In this document: positions 1 to 5,863 of the stretch, piece by piece | Layout of the letters: the number at the start of each line of letters is the position of its first letter | Position numbering within the stretch: the first letter of the stretch is position 1 | DNA from: JAABRU01 sp050180235 | Lineage (GTDB): Bacteria; Desulfobacterota; Desulfobacteria; Desulfobacterales; Desulfococcaceae | Direction: 5' to 3' | DNA: 8,325 bases | NCBI GenBank assembly: GCA_050180235.1 | Contig: JBFXEJ010000170.1 | Location: 1-8,325 of the forward strand | The notes under the pieces: generated by a model | Told to the model about the DNA's origin: nothing | The model's database searches: none | The model's input: only the letters and a program-made list of their open reading frames with translations | Position numbers and translations under genes: made by a program

Positions 1-125
1 TGATTTTTGTCTATACATAATAAATACAAATAGTTATACGATACATCCATGATACTGCTTATACTGATTATAAATAACATATTGATTTATATATTAAAAA
101 AATCAGTATGAGCAGTCCCACTACC
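1..125 (-). mobile_element. 192-bp MITE-like element, copy 1 (truncated by window edge)
   Basis: This is the last 125 bp of a short non-coding inverted-repeat element. It is identical, base for base, to the reverse complement of 6390-6514 in the complete copy. It ends in CCCACTACC at 117-125, the outer tip of the terminal inverted repeat. The 8 bases that follow, CAAACATG (126-133), are the predicted target duplication; the matching copy would lie left of base 1 and cannot be seen. It sits 81 bp beyond the yoeB stop codon, and 126-206 holds no recognisable gene. The element family and its transposase are unknown. Confidence 0.85.
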
Positions 126-206
126 CAAACATGGACTGATGAATTCGTCCGTTACCAGTTCACAACTCCTGCCAAATATCAACGCGTGAAGAGTTTGCGT
201 TCAGAT

Positions 207-464
207 TCATTTATCATAATGGTATCGGCACTGTGCTATAATCAATTGTCCATTTTTAATTGTATAAACAAGTCTGTGTTCTTCATTTATCCTTCTGCTC
301 CAAAATCCGCTCCATTCAAATTTTAAGGGTTCAGGCTTCCCGATTCCATCAAAAGGATTTCGTAAAATATCTTTAATTAAGGAATTGATTCGTTTTAATA
401 TCCGCCTGTCTTCCGCCTGCCAGTAAACATAATCCTCCCATGCCTGAAGATGCCAGTTAATCAT
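207..464 (-). CDS. yoeB: YoeB-family mRNA interferase toxin (type II TA)
   Basis: This 85-aa protein matches the YoeB/Txe toxins closely over its whole length: an N-terminal ESWDDY-like segment (AWEDYVYW, 9-16), KRINSLIKDI, NPFDGIGKPEPLK (36-48), SGFWSRRI and EEHRLVY (61-67), and a C-terminal CRYHY (79-83). The YoeB catalytic set is present as E45, R64, H82 and Y83, one position lower than in E. coli. YoeB enzymes bind the ribosomal A site and cut mRNA during translation; that role is known for the family and inferred here. The ATG overlaps the end of the upstream antitoxin gene by 8 nt, the usual arrangement for coupled translation. The stop codon is TGA. All catalytic residues are intact, so the toxin is probably active when unbound. 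Confidence 0.95.
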   Translation of the reverse strand: MINWHLQAWEDYVYWQAEDRRILKRINSLIKDILRNPFDGIGKPEPLKFEWSGFWSRRINEEHRLVYTIKNGQLIIAQCRYHYDK

Positions 465-696
465 TTATCAACCCATGTGATTCATATTTGCCTTCTCTGA
501 TTTCCCGGACTGCTTTGCTAAGGCGTTTCCTGTTTTTCTCTGATTTTGCAAGATAGGCTGTTTCATTGTAAGCACTTTCATGTTCTATACGCTCTTCAAT
601 AATTTCAATCAGATATTCTTCCGGTGTTTGACAAAACAAACCTGCAAATTCTCTTATTCTATTTGTTAATCTGTCGGGTATGGTTACAGTCAGCAT
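457..696 (-). CDS. Antitoxin of the YoeB pair, ribbon-helix-helix-like
   Basis: This 79-aa protein is encoded immediately upstream of yoeB and overlaps it by 8 nt, so it is almost certainly the cognate antitoxin. Residues 1-10 (MLTVTIPDRL) form a likely beta strand, followed by two helices ending near residue 38 (IEERI). This is the pattern of a ribbon-helix-helix DNA-binding domain, not the YefM/Phd fold found with E. coli YoeB. The C-terminal half is charged (KSEKNRKRLSKAVREI) and probably wraps the toxin. A good ribosome site, AGGGAG, lies 8 nt before the ATG. Such antitoxins normally repress their own operon, whose promoter should lie in the 63-bp gap 697-759. Fold assignment is by pattern only. 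Confidence 0.85.
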   Translation of the reverse strand: MLTVTIPDRLTNRIREFAGLFCQTPEEYLIEIIEERIEHESAYNETAYLAKSEKNRKRLSKAVREIREGKYESHGLIND

Positions 697-759
697 TTTT
701 GAATCTCCCTGAAAATTTGCGTTACGTTCACTTTTACTCTATTTATCCGATAGTGCTGG

Positions 760-1047
760 TCAGGCGATATATCCCCATTTTCTGAATTTGTCCTGTAGTT
801 CTGGGACTTCCTTAAATGCTTGGAAATATAAATATTCAGGAGCCAAATCTGCACCATTGGGCCAGACAATGGTATCCAGTTCCTTATCAACCTTCAGTTG
901 TGAAAATATCTTTATGTCTTTCAGAGGTTCAAAAACTGATCCGGTCAAAGCCTGATGCAAATCAGCGGTTCCTGTTTTTCCATCGTTAAATGAAACCTCA
1001 ACCTGATAATCTTTTAAATATGTTGCTTTGGTAACATGTAATATCAT
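760..1047 (-). CDS. DUF2442 domain protein
   Basis: This 95-aa protein fits the DUF2442 family: a compact start (MILHVTKATYLKDYQVEVSFNDG), then a conserved middle with F-E-P-L-K and the signature D-T-I-V-W-P-N-G-A-D-L-A-P-E-Y-L (58-73). DUF2442 proteins have no firmly established biochemical role. They often lie next to other tiny genes in TA-rich regions and are sometimes treated as antitoxin-like. The ATG is preceded by GAGG at a suitable distance. The gene follows the 60-aa gene after 13 nt, so the two are probably co-transcribed. The C-terminal segment after residue 75 (FKEVPELQDKFRKWGYIA) is less typical. The family call is confident; the function is open. Confidence 0.85.
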   Translation of the reverse strand: MILHVTKATYLKDYQVEVSFNDGKTGTADLHQALTGSVFEPLKDIKIFSQLKVDKELDTIVWPNGADLAPEYLYFQAFKEVPELQDKFRKWGYIA

Positions 1048-1060
1048 CCTATTACCTCAA

Positions 1061-1243
1061 TTACATTTTCCTTTTTCTGAAATCTGAAATTGAAACAACC
1101 ATCCTGTTTGATTTCTCTTTTTCCTTTAAATATGCCACCAGTCTGGAAACACTGAAACCATGTTCCTCTGCAATTTTATACTTTATTTTTCTGATTTCCT
1201 CAATGATTTCATCTTTGCCAGTATCTGTGTAAAAATTTTTCAT
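1061..1243 (-). CDS. Small hypothetical protein paired with DUF2442
   Basis: This 60-aa protein is rich in charged residues. Its core, EIIEEIRKIKYKIAEEHGFSV (12-32), is predicted to be helical, followed by a second helix (RLVAYLKEKEKS, 34-45) and a basic end (SDFRKRKM). It resembles the small I-I-E-E-I-R-x-I-R-x-K-I-A-E-E proteins often found beside DUF2442 or other small TA-type genes, but I cannot assign a named family. It precedes the DUF2442 gene by 13 nt on the same strand. The ribosome site is weak: no clear GGAG lies upstream of the ATG, only CCAAGATT. The pair may be a TA-like module, but neither member shows a recognisable nuclease motif. Confidence 0.7.
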   Translation of the reverse strand: MKNFYTDTGKDEIIEEIRKIKYKIAEEHGFSVSRLVAYLKEKEKSNRMVVSISDFRKRKM

Positions 1244-1299
1244 AATCTTGGAAATAATTTTTTCTGTTAAGAAAACAGCATCGTTAATTTACGATTAAA

Positions 1300-1584
1300 C
1301 TATGCCCGCACCGCAGTGGCATGTAAACGAAAACCAAGCGATTGTATAATTTTAAAAACCGTCGAAAATTCAGGTTTGCTTTCAGGGGATAATGCCTGAA
1401 AGAGATTTTCATGTCCCAAACCTTCGATCCTGTTCAGACCTTTGGCACGCGCAATATCTCCCAAAGCTGCGGCAACCAGAGCAGGATCACCTTCTTCCAG
1501 AGCAGCTTCCAAATAAGCAGTCATGTCTTCCTCTGTTTTTAAATATTCCACTGCATCCCACAGTCTGGTTTCTGTTCTTGTCAT
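1300..1584 (-). CDS. HigA-like addiction module antidote protein
   Basis: This 94-aa antitoxin belongs to the group of Xre-like antidotes found with the phage Gp49/HigB-type killer proteins. The family-typical core is AYLEAALEEGDPALVAAALGDIARAKG (24-50), followed by a helix-turn-helix region with L-x-H-E-N-L-F-Q-A-L-S-P-E-S-K-P-E-F (56-73) and a closing S-L-G-F-R-L (82-87). It should bind both the toxin and the operator of its own operon. The gene starts 7 nt after the toxin stop, with AGGAA before the ATG. Toxin-before-antitoxin order is standard for higBA. It ends with TAG, one of two small genes here that use amber as an ordinary-looking stop. Confidence 0.9.
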   Translation of the reverse strand: MTRTETRLWDAVEYLKTEEDMTAYLEAALEEGDPALVAAALGDIARAKGLNRIEGLGHENLFQALSPESKPEFSTVFKIIQSLGFRLHATAVRA

Positions 1585-1591
1585 AATATTC

Positions 1592-1882
1592 CTATAGTTC
1601 CCGTGAAAGTTTTATTGCCAACTGAATATCTTTATCCTGCGTGCGCTTATCGCCTCCGGCAAGCAGAACAATCAAAGCCTTCCCCCGATGTGCAAAATAC
1701 ACACGATAACCGGGGCCATAATTAATTCTTAATTCGGAAACTCCTTCTCCCACAGGTTTTACATCACCGGGATTTCCCATAGATAATCTGCGGATACGGA
1801 TATTTATGCGTGCTTTTGCCTGATGATCACGCAGACTGGCGAACCAGTCGCTGTATGTATCAGTCTGACGGATTTCAATCAT
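1592..1882 (-). CDS. RelE/HigB-type addiction module toxin
   Basis: This is a 96-aa toxin of the RelE/ParE superfamily, phage Gp49-like killer-protein group. Signature segments are W-F-A-S-L-R-D near the N-terminus, RINIRIRRLSMGNPGDVKPVG in the middle, then SELRINYGPGYRVYF and the end V-L-L-A-G-G-D-K. These proteins are generally ribosome-dependent mRNA nucleases; that is family knowledge. I chose the ATG at 1882. An in-frame TTG at 1891 would add three residues (start MQFMIEIRQ) but has no ribosome site of its own. The ATG overlaps, as ATGA, the next in-frame stop of the meaB frame beyond its TAG, so the toxin gene directly abuts the ancestral meaB end. The stop codon is TAG. Confidence 0.9.
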   Translation of the reverse strand: MIEIRQTDTYSDWFASLRDHQAKARINIRIRRLSMGNPGDVKPVGEGVSELRINYGPGYRVYFAHRGKALIVLLAGGDKRTQDKDIQLAIKLSREL

Positions 1883-2046
1883 GAATTGCAATCCGGATTT
1901 TCATTTTTCATTCGAATTTCCCCCGCATTCAGAAACCCCAGCAACTCCGCAGCCGCAACGGTGGGAGCGGTTCTTCCCTTTTCCACATCTTTTTTCAGCA
2001 TGGGCAGCCGATCTTTGACATTGGGATGATGGTAAAACCAGGATTC
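1879..2046 (-). pseudogene. C-terminal part of meaB beyond an in-frame TAG
   Basis: After the TAG at 2047-2049 the meaB frame stays open for 55 codons and ends at TGA 1879-1881. The translation has E-S-W-F-Y-H-H-P-N-V-K-D-R-L-P-M-L-K-K, then E-K-G-R-T-A-P-T-V-A-A-A-E-L-L. This matches the MeaB/MMAA C-terminus in pattern: human MMAA has a segment of the same spacing with T-H-P-T-V and later L-S-P-G-L-A-A-D-F-L-L. From W-M-R-L-L-L before the stop to H-H-P after it, no gap is needed against MMAA. The amber therefore replaces one residue and there is no frameshift. In known MeaB structures this region helps form the dimer. It may be lost, or made by readthrough. Confidence 0.8.
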
Positions 2047-2898
2047 CTATCCGTCTTTTAGGAGTAAACGCATCCATTCCAATGCCTGTTCCCTGCGTTT
2101 GCTTTCCTGTTCTCCGGTGGCGGTCATTCTGCTTCTGTAATCCAGAATGGTTTCCCAAATTTTGTCAATGCCGGTCATTTCCACTGCACTGCATGTCAGC
2201 ACAGGCGGGGACCATGTGGGCGTGGCAGGCATGAGCAGATGTAATGCGGTTTCATATTCTTTCCGGGCCATCTTCGCACGAAGGATATTATCACCGTCCG
2301 CCTTGTTGATGACAATTGCATCCGCGACTTCCAAAACCCCTTTTTTGATTCCCTGCAGTTCATCTCCGGCTCCGGCTATCATCAGGACAAGAAAAAAATC
2401 CACCATAGAGGCCACTGTGGTTTCCGACTGACCCACGCCCACGGTTTCCACAATAATCACATCAAAGCCAGCAGCTTCGCAGACCAGCATGGTTTCACGG
2501 GTTTTTCTCGCGACACCGCCCAGAGTTCCGCTGGAAGGAGAGGGACGGATAAAGGCCATTTCATTCACAGCCAGTTTTTCCATCCGGGTTTTGTCCCCCA
2601 GAATGCTTCCCCCGCTCCGGGTGCTGCTGGGATCAATTGCCAGCACAGCCACGCGGAAACCCTTTTCCGTAAGCATGGTTCCGAAACTTTCAATAAACGT
2701 GCTTTTCCCCGCGCCCGGCACGCCTGTGATTCCCACCCGTACCGCATTGCCTGTGTATGGCAGAACCCGATCCACAACGGTTCTCGCCATTTCCTGATGC
2801 GCGGGCAGCGCACTTTCAATCAAAGTGATGGTTCTGGCCAGCAGGAGCCGGTTTCTGTCCAGAACACCCTGCACATAATATTGGGGATCTTTGTACAT
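2047..2898 (-). CDS. meaB: MeaB/ArgK-family GTPase, methylmalonyl-CoA mutase chaperone (truncated)
   Basis: MeaB is a G3E-type P-loop GTPase that gates adenosylcobalamin delivery to methylmalonyl-CoA mutase and protects it from inactivation. Visible motifs: Walker A GVPGAGKST (59-67), DPSSTRSGGSILGDKTRM (89-106), switch region ETVGVGQSE (151-159), base-specifying NKAD (198-201) and CSAVE (236-240). The N-terminus (YVQGVLDRNRLLLARTITLIES) is the usual helical arm, which supports the ATG at 2898; its ribosome site is weak (AGCGGAA). The frame stops at TAG after 283 residues. With the 55 codons that follow it would be about 339 aa, close to the normal family length of roughly 320-340. The GTPase domain is complete, but the C-terminal dimerisation segment is missing unless TAG is read through. 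The gene lies 142 nt after mcm, beyond a likely terminator. Confidence 0.93.
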   Translation of the reverse strand: MYKDPQYYVQGVLDRNRLLLARTITLIESALPAHQEMARTVVDRVLPYTGNAVRVGITGVPGAGKSTFIESFGTMLTEKGFRVAVLAIDPSSTRSGGSILGDKTRMEKLAVNEMAFIRPSPSSGTLGGVARKTRETMLVCEAAGFDVIIVETVGVGQSETTVASMVDFFLVLMIAGAGDELQGIKKGVLEVADAIVINKADGDNILRAKMARKEYETALHLLMPATPTWSPPVLTCSAVEMTGIDKIWETILDYRSRMTATGEQESKRREQALEWMRLLLKDG

Positions 2899-2921
2899 TT
2901 TTTTCCGCTTTTTGGGGAATG

Positions 2922-2946
2922 GCGGGCAGAAACCATTTCTGCCCGC
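2922..2946. other. Strong GC-rich hairpin in the mcm-meaB spacer
   Basis: This is a perfect 11-bp inverted repeat, GCGGGCAGAAA and its complement, with a 3-nt loop (CCA on the plus strand). It lies 23 nt upstream of the meaB start. No T-run follows it on either strand, so it is not a typical intrinsic terminator. In the transcript it could stabilise a processed meaB message or limit access to its weak ribosome site. A REP-like interspersed palindrome is also possible. Confidence 0.6.
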
Positions 2947-2998
2947 GAATCAGCTTCCGCACAGGACAGATACCATTATCCGGCCTGCGTGCCGTTAC

Positions 2999-3031
2999 AA
3001 AAAGCCCGGCCGGTTTTCCGCTTCCGGCCGG
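2999..3031 (-). terminator. Probable intrinsic terminator after mcm
   Basis: Ten bases after the mcm TAA, the minus strand reads CCGGCCGG, a 10-nt loop, CCGGCCGG, then GC and five T residues (complement of 2999-3003). An 8-bp all-GC stem followed directly by T5 is the form of a rho-independent terminator. The T-run is short, so termination may be partial, which would let some transcripts continue into meaB and keep its level below that of the mutase. Each arm is itself palindromic, so alternative pairings exist. Confidence 0.65.
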
Positions 3032-3040
3032 ACAGATGGC

Positions 3041-5185
3041 TTACTTCAGATATTTCTCTTCCAGCAGATTCAGGGTTTTGTTGGCTGAATCTGTAATGGA
3101 AGTGCCGGGTCCGAACACAGCTTTTACGCCTGCATCGTAAAGGAACTGGTAATCTGCCGGGGGAATGACACCGCCCGCGATGACCATAATATCCTCACCG
3201 CCCAGTTTTTTCAGTTCCGCAATCAAAGCCGGAATCAAAGCCTTGTGTCCTGCTGCCAGACTGGACGCGCCCACCACATGCACATCATTTTCAATTGCCA
3301 TTTTTGCGGCTTCTTCGGGTGTCTGGAACATGGGGCTGATATCCACGTCAAATCCCAAATCCGCATATGATGTGGCAACGACTTTCACGCCTCTGTCATG
3401 GCCGTCCTGTCCCATTTTGGTGACCAGCATTCTGGGACGGCGACCCTGTTTTTCCAAAAAGTTTTCCGTGCGTTTGCGCAGAGATTCAATGGCATTGCCT
3501 GCACAGGTGGCATATTCGGACGCATACGCGCCGGAAATGCACTGTGTGGTTGCAACAAAACGTCCGAAAACCTTTTCCAGAGCATCAGAAATCTCTCCCA
3601 CAGTCGCGCGTGCGCGCACCGCAGGCAGAGCCAGTTCCAGCAGATTTCCATTGCCTTCTGCGCCTTTGATGAGATCGGCCAGGGCTTTTTCCACTGCTTT
3701 GCTGTCCCGTTTGGCTTTGATTTCCTTGAGACGGGCAATCTGCTCATCACGCACAGAAGATCCGACTTCCCGGACATCAAAATCAATCTTTTCATCCTTC
3801 AACTTGTATTTGTTCACACCCACAATCACATCCAGCCCCTGATCAATGCGGGCCTGTTTGCGTGCTGCGGATTCCTCAATGCGCATTTTGGGCATACCGG
3901 TTGCAATGGCTTTTGCCATGCCCCCCATTTCCTCAATTTCATCAATGATTTTCTGCGCGCCTTCAATAATGCTGTTGGTCAAAGATTCCACATAATAGGA
4001 ACCGCCCAGAGGATCAACCACACGGCAGATCTGGGATTCTTCCTGAATGAGAATCTGGGTGTTGCGTGCAATGCGCGCGGAAAATTCTGTGGGCAGACCA
4101 ATGGCCTCGTCAAAGGAATTGGTATGCAGAGACTGGGTTCCGCCCAGAGCAGCTGACATGGCTTCCAAAGTGGTGCGGATGATATTGTTGTAGGGATCCT
4201 GCTGTGTCAGGCTCCATCCGGATGTCTGGCAGTGGGTACGGAGCATCACGGACTGGGGATTTTTGGGATTGTATTTGCTTACAATGCGATGCCATAGGAA
4301 ACGCGCCGCGCGCAGCATGGCAATATCCATAAAGAAATTCATGCCAATGCCAAAGAAAAAGGACAGGCGGGGCGCAAAGGTGTCAATTTCCATACCTGCA
4401 TTCAGCGCGGCGCGGATGTATTCAATGCCATCAGCCAATGTGAACGCGGTCTGCAGCACAGAATTGGCTCCGGCTTCCATCATATGATAACCGCTGATGC
4501 TGATGGTATTGTATTTGGGCATTTCTTTTGAACAGTATGCCATGATGTCGGAGATAATCCGCATGGAAGGAACAGGCGGATAAATATAGGTGTTGCGGGT
4601 CAGGTATTCTTTGAGAATATCATTCTGAATGGTTCCGTTCAACTGCGCATGACTTACGCCCTGCTCTTCGGCTGCCACAATATAACCGGCCAGAATGGGA
4701 ATGACAGCGCCGTTCATGGTCATGGAAACCGACATTTTGTCCAGCGGAATGCTGTCAAACAGGATTTTCATGTCTTCCACAGAGTCAATCGCGACACCTG
4801 CCTTGCCGATGTCACCGGAAACACGGGGATGGTCAGAGTCATAGCCTCTGTGAGTGGCAAGGTCGAATGCAACGGAAAGGCCCATCTGACCGGCTGCCAG
4901 ATTTTTTCTGTAAAACGCATTGGATTCTTTGGCTGTGGAAAAACCTGCATACTGGCGGATGGTCCAGGGACGGCCTGCATACATGGTTGCCATAGGCCCG
5001 CGCACATACGGGGGCAGACCGGGCAGGGTGTTGACGCATTCCATGCCTTCAATATCTTCGGCAGTGTAAAGGGCTTTGACTTTGATGCCTTCAGGCGTCA
5101 TCCAGTCCAATGTATCCGGAGATTTTCCCTTCATCTGTTTGCTTGCAAGTTCTGCCCATTTCTGTTTTTTCGGATGTTCTGACAT
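3041..5185 (-). CDS. scpA: Methylmalonyl-CoA mutase, single-chain (adenosylcobalamin-dependent)
   Basis: This 714-aa mutase interconverts (R)-methylmalonyl-CoA and succinyl-CoA by radical chemistry. The TIM-barrel domain covers about 1-550. The residues that distinguish methylmalonyl- from isobutyryl-CoA mutases are of the methylmalonyl type: Y79 (in RQYAGFST), R197 (LTRNTY) and H234 (SGYHMM), equivalent to Y89, R207 and H244 of the Propionibacterium enzyme; R72 is also kept. The C-terminal cobalamin domain has DGHDRG (594-599) with the cobalt ligand H596, then SSLAAGH (641-647) and GGVIPP (671-676). Length matches the homodimeric ScpA/MCM type, and no separate small subunit is present. AAGGAG lies 6 nt before the ATG. 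It follows the epimerase gene by 120 nt and precedes meaB, a standard functional cluster. It may also be called mutB or mcm. Confidence 0.97.
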   Translation of the reverse strand: MSEHPKKQKWAELASKQMKGKSPDTLDWMTPEGIKVKALYTAEDIEGMECVNTLPGLPPYVRGPMATMYAGRPWTIRQYAGFSTAKESNAFYRKNLAAGQMGLSVAFDLATHRGYDSDHPRVSGDIGKAGVAIDSVEDMKILFDSIPLDKMSVSMTMNGAVIPILAGYIVAAEEQGVSHAQLNGTIQNDILKEYLTRNTYIYPPVPSMRIISDIMAYCSKEMPKYNTISISGYHMMEAGANSVLQTAFTLADGIEYIRAALNAGMEIDTFAPRLSFFFGIGMNFFMDIAMLRAARFLWHRIVSKYNPKNPQSVMLRTHCQTSGWSLTQQDPYNNIIRTTLEAMSAALGGTQSLHTNSFDEAIGLPTEFSARIARNTQILIQEESQICRVVDPLGGSYYVESLTNSIIEGAQKIIDEIEEMGGMAKAIATGMPKMRIEESAARKQARIDQGLDVIVGVNKYKLKDEKIDFDVREVGSSVRDEQIARLKEIKAKRDSKAVEKALADLIKGAEGNGNLLELALPAVRARATVGEISDALEKVFGRFVATTQCISGAYASEYATCAGNAIESLRKRTENFLEKQGRRPRMLVTKMGQDGHDRGVKVVATSYADLGFDVDISPMFQTPEEAAKMAIENDVHVVGASSLAAGHKALIPALIAELKKLGGEDIMVIAGGVIPPADYQFLYDAGVKAVFGPGTSITDSANKTLNLLEEKYLK

Positions 5186-5205
5186 GACATCTCCTTAAAA
5201 ATTCT

Positions 5206-5303
5206 GAATTATGAATGTTTACTGCTGAATTGTAAATTGTGAATTGTAAATGATGAATGCTTAATCTGATGTAACATTAAACATTCATCATTAAACATTT
5301 AAA
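5206..5303. repeat. Heptanucleotide-periodic, palindromic intergenic repeat
   Basis: Most of the 120-bp epimerase-mcm spacer can be split into 14 consecutive 7-bp units. The first eight are GAATTAT, GAATGTT, TACTGCT, GAATTGT, AAATTGT, GAATTGT, AAATGAT and GAATGCT. After TAATCTG and ATGTAAC, units resembling the complement follow: ATTAAAC, ATTCATC, ATTAAAC, ATTTAAA. AATGATGAATG and CATTCATCATT form a perfect 11-bp stem that extends through one mismatch by TTAAT/ATTAA around a 10-nt loop. No ORF fits. It may be an interspersed repeat family or a hairpin that separates the two messages. Confidence 0.7.
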
Positions 5304-5305
5304 AT

Positions 5306-5710
5306 TTATCCTCTTTGACAGAGTTCCACCAGCACGCCGCCGGTTGCTTTGGGATGCAGAAAGGCAATCTTGGCTCCGCCCGCTCCGATGCGGGGTTTCT
5401 GGTCAATAAGCTGAATGCCTTTTGCCTTGAGTTCTTCCAGTGCTTCGTCAATGTTTTCCACCCGGAAGGCAACATGCTGAAAACCTTCGCCCTTTTTCTC
5501 AATGAACTTTGCAACCGGCCCGTCTGGAGCGGTGGATTCCAGCAGTTCCACTTCGCTCTGTCCCACCGGGAAAAAAGCTGTGGTGACTTTCTGCTCGGCA
5601 ACGGTTTCTGCTCCCTCAAATTTCAGTCCCAGAACATCAGACCAGAAATTTTTCCCTTTTTCAATGCTGTTGACTGCAATGCCCAGATGATCGATTTTGA
5701 GTATTTTCAT
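5306..5710 (-). CDS. mce: Methylmalonyl-CoA epimerase (VOC superfamily)
   Basis: This 134-aa enzyme interconverts the S and R forms of methylmalonyl-CoA, feeding the mutase encoded just downstream. It has the paired beta-alpha-beta-beta-beta modules of the vicinal oxygen chelate fold. The likely metal ligands are H8 (IDHLGIAV), E55 (in SEVELLE), H79 (GEGFQHVAF) and E129 (VLVELCQ), at the positions used in characterised epimerases. The segment K-P-R-I-G-A-G-G-A-K-I-A-F-L-H-P (105-120) is typical of the family, as is the length. AAAGGAG stands 6 nt before the ATG. It is the first gene of the minus-strand cluster mce-mcm-meaB, so a promoter is expected in 5711-5863, where I found no convincing -35/-10 pair. 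A generic glyoxalase is much less likely given the neighbours. Confidence 0.95.
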   Translation of the reverse strand: MKILKIDHLGIAVNSIEKGKNFWSDVLGLKFEGAETVAEQKVTTAFFPVGQSEVELLESTAPDGPVAKFIEKKGEGFQHVAFRVENIDEALEELKAKGIQLIDQKPRIGAGGAKIAFLHPKATGGVLVELCQRG

Positions 5711-5863
5711 TTTTCTCTCCTTTGTATGATATGGTATGGATGAGTTTGCAAAAAAACAAATTTATAACCCCTCTACCGGCTGAAATCGGCATTCGGAAAT
5801 TTCAAAATTATCGACTGAATTTTTCCACTGAAAAAAAGGTGGAATATTTTTAAAAACAGATTC

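Noticed and set aside
108..326. Plus-strand frame starting within element copy 1 and running across the yoeB 3' end.
   Set aside because: Low-complexity translation, no ribosome site, and antisense to an intact toxin gene.
690..890. Minus-strand open frame overlapping the DUF2442 gene.
   Set aside because: It is in another frame of a recognised gene, and the spacer frame it uses has no family resemblance.
1889..1891. TTG at 1891 as the higB-type toxin start.
   Set aside because: The ATG three codons downstream (1882) is the better start and the TTG lacks a spaced ribosome site.
3165..3842. Long open frame on the plus strand inside mcm.
   Set aside because: It lies antisense to a complete, motif-rich mutase and its translation resembles no protein. 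The same holds for 3398-4156, 4649-5182 and other antisense frames.
5823..5844. Hairpin TTCCAC/GTGGAA after the 140-aa gene as a terminator.
   Set aside because: The stem is only 6 bp and AT-rich. On the minus strand, where the gene lies, A residues follow it instead of T residues; the T-run is on the plus strand, where there is no gene.
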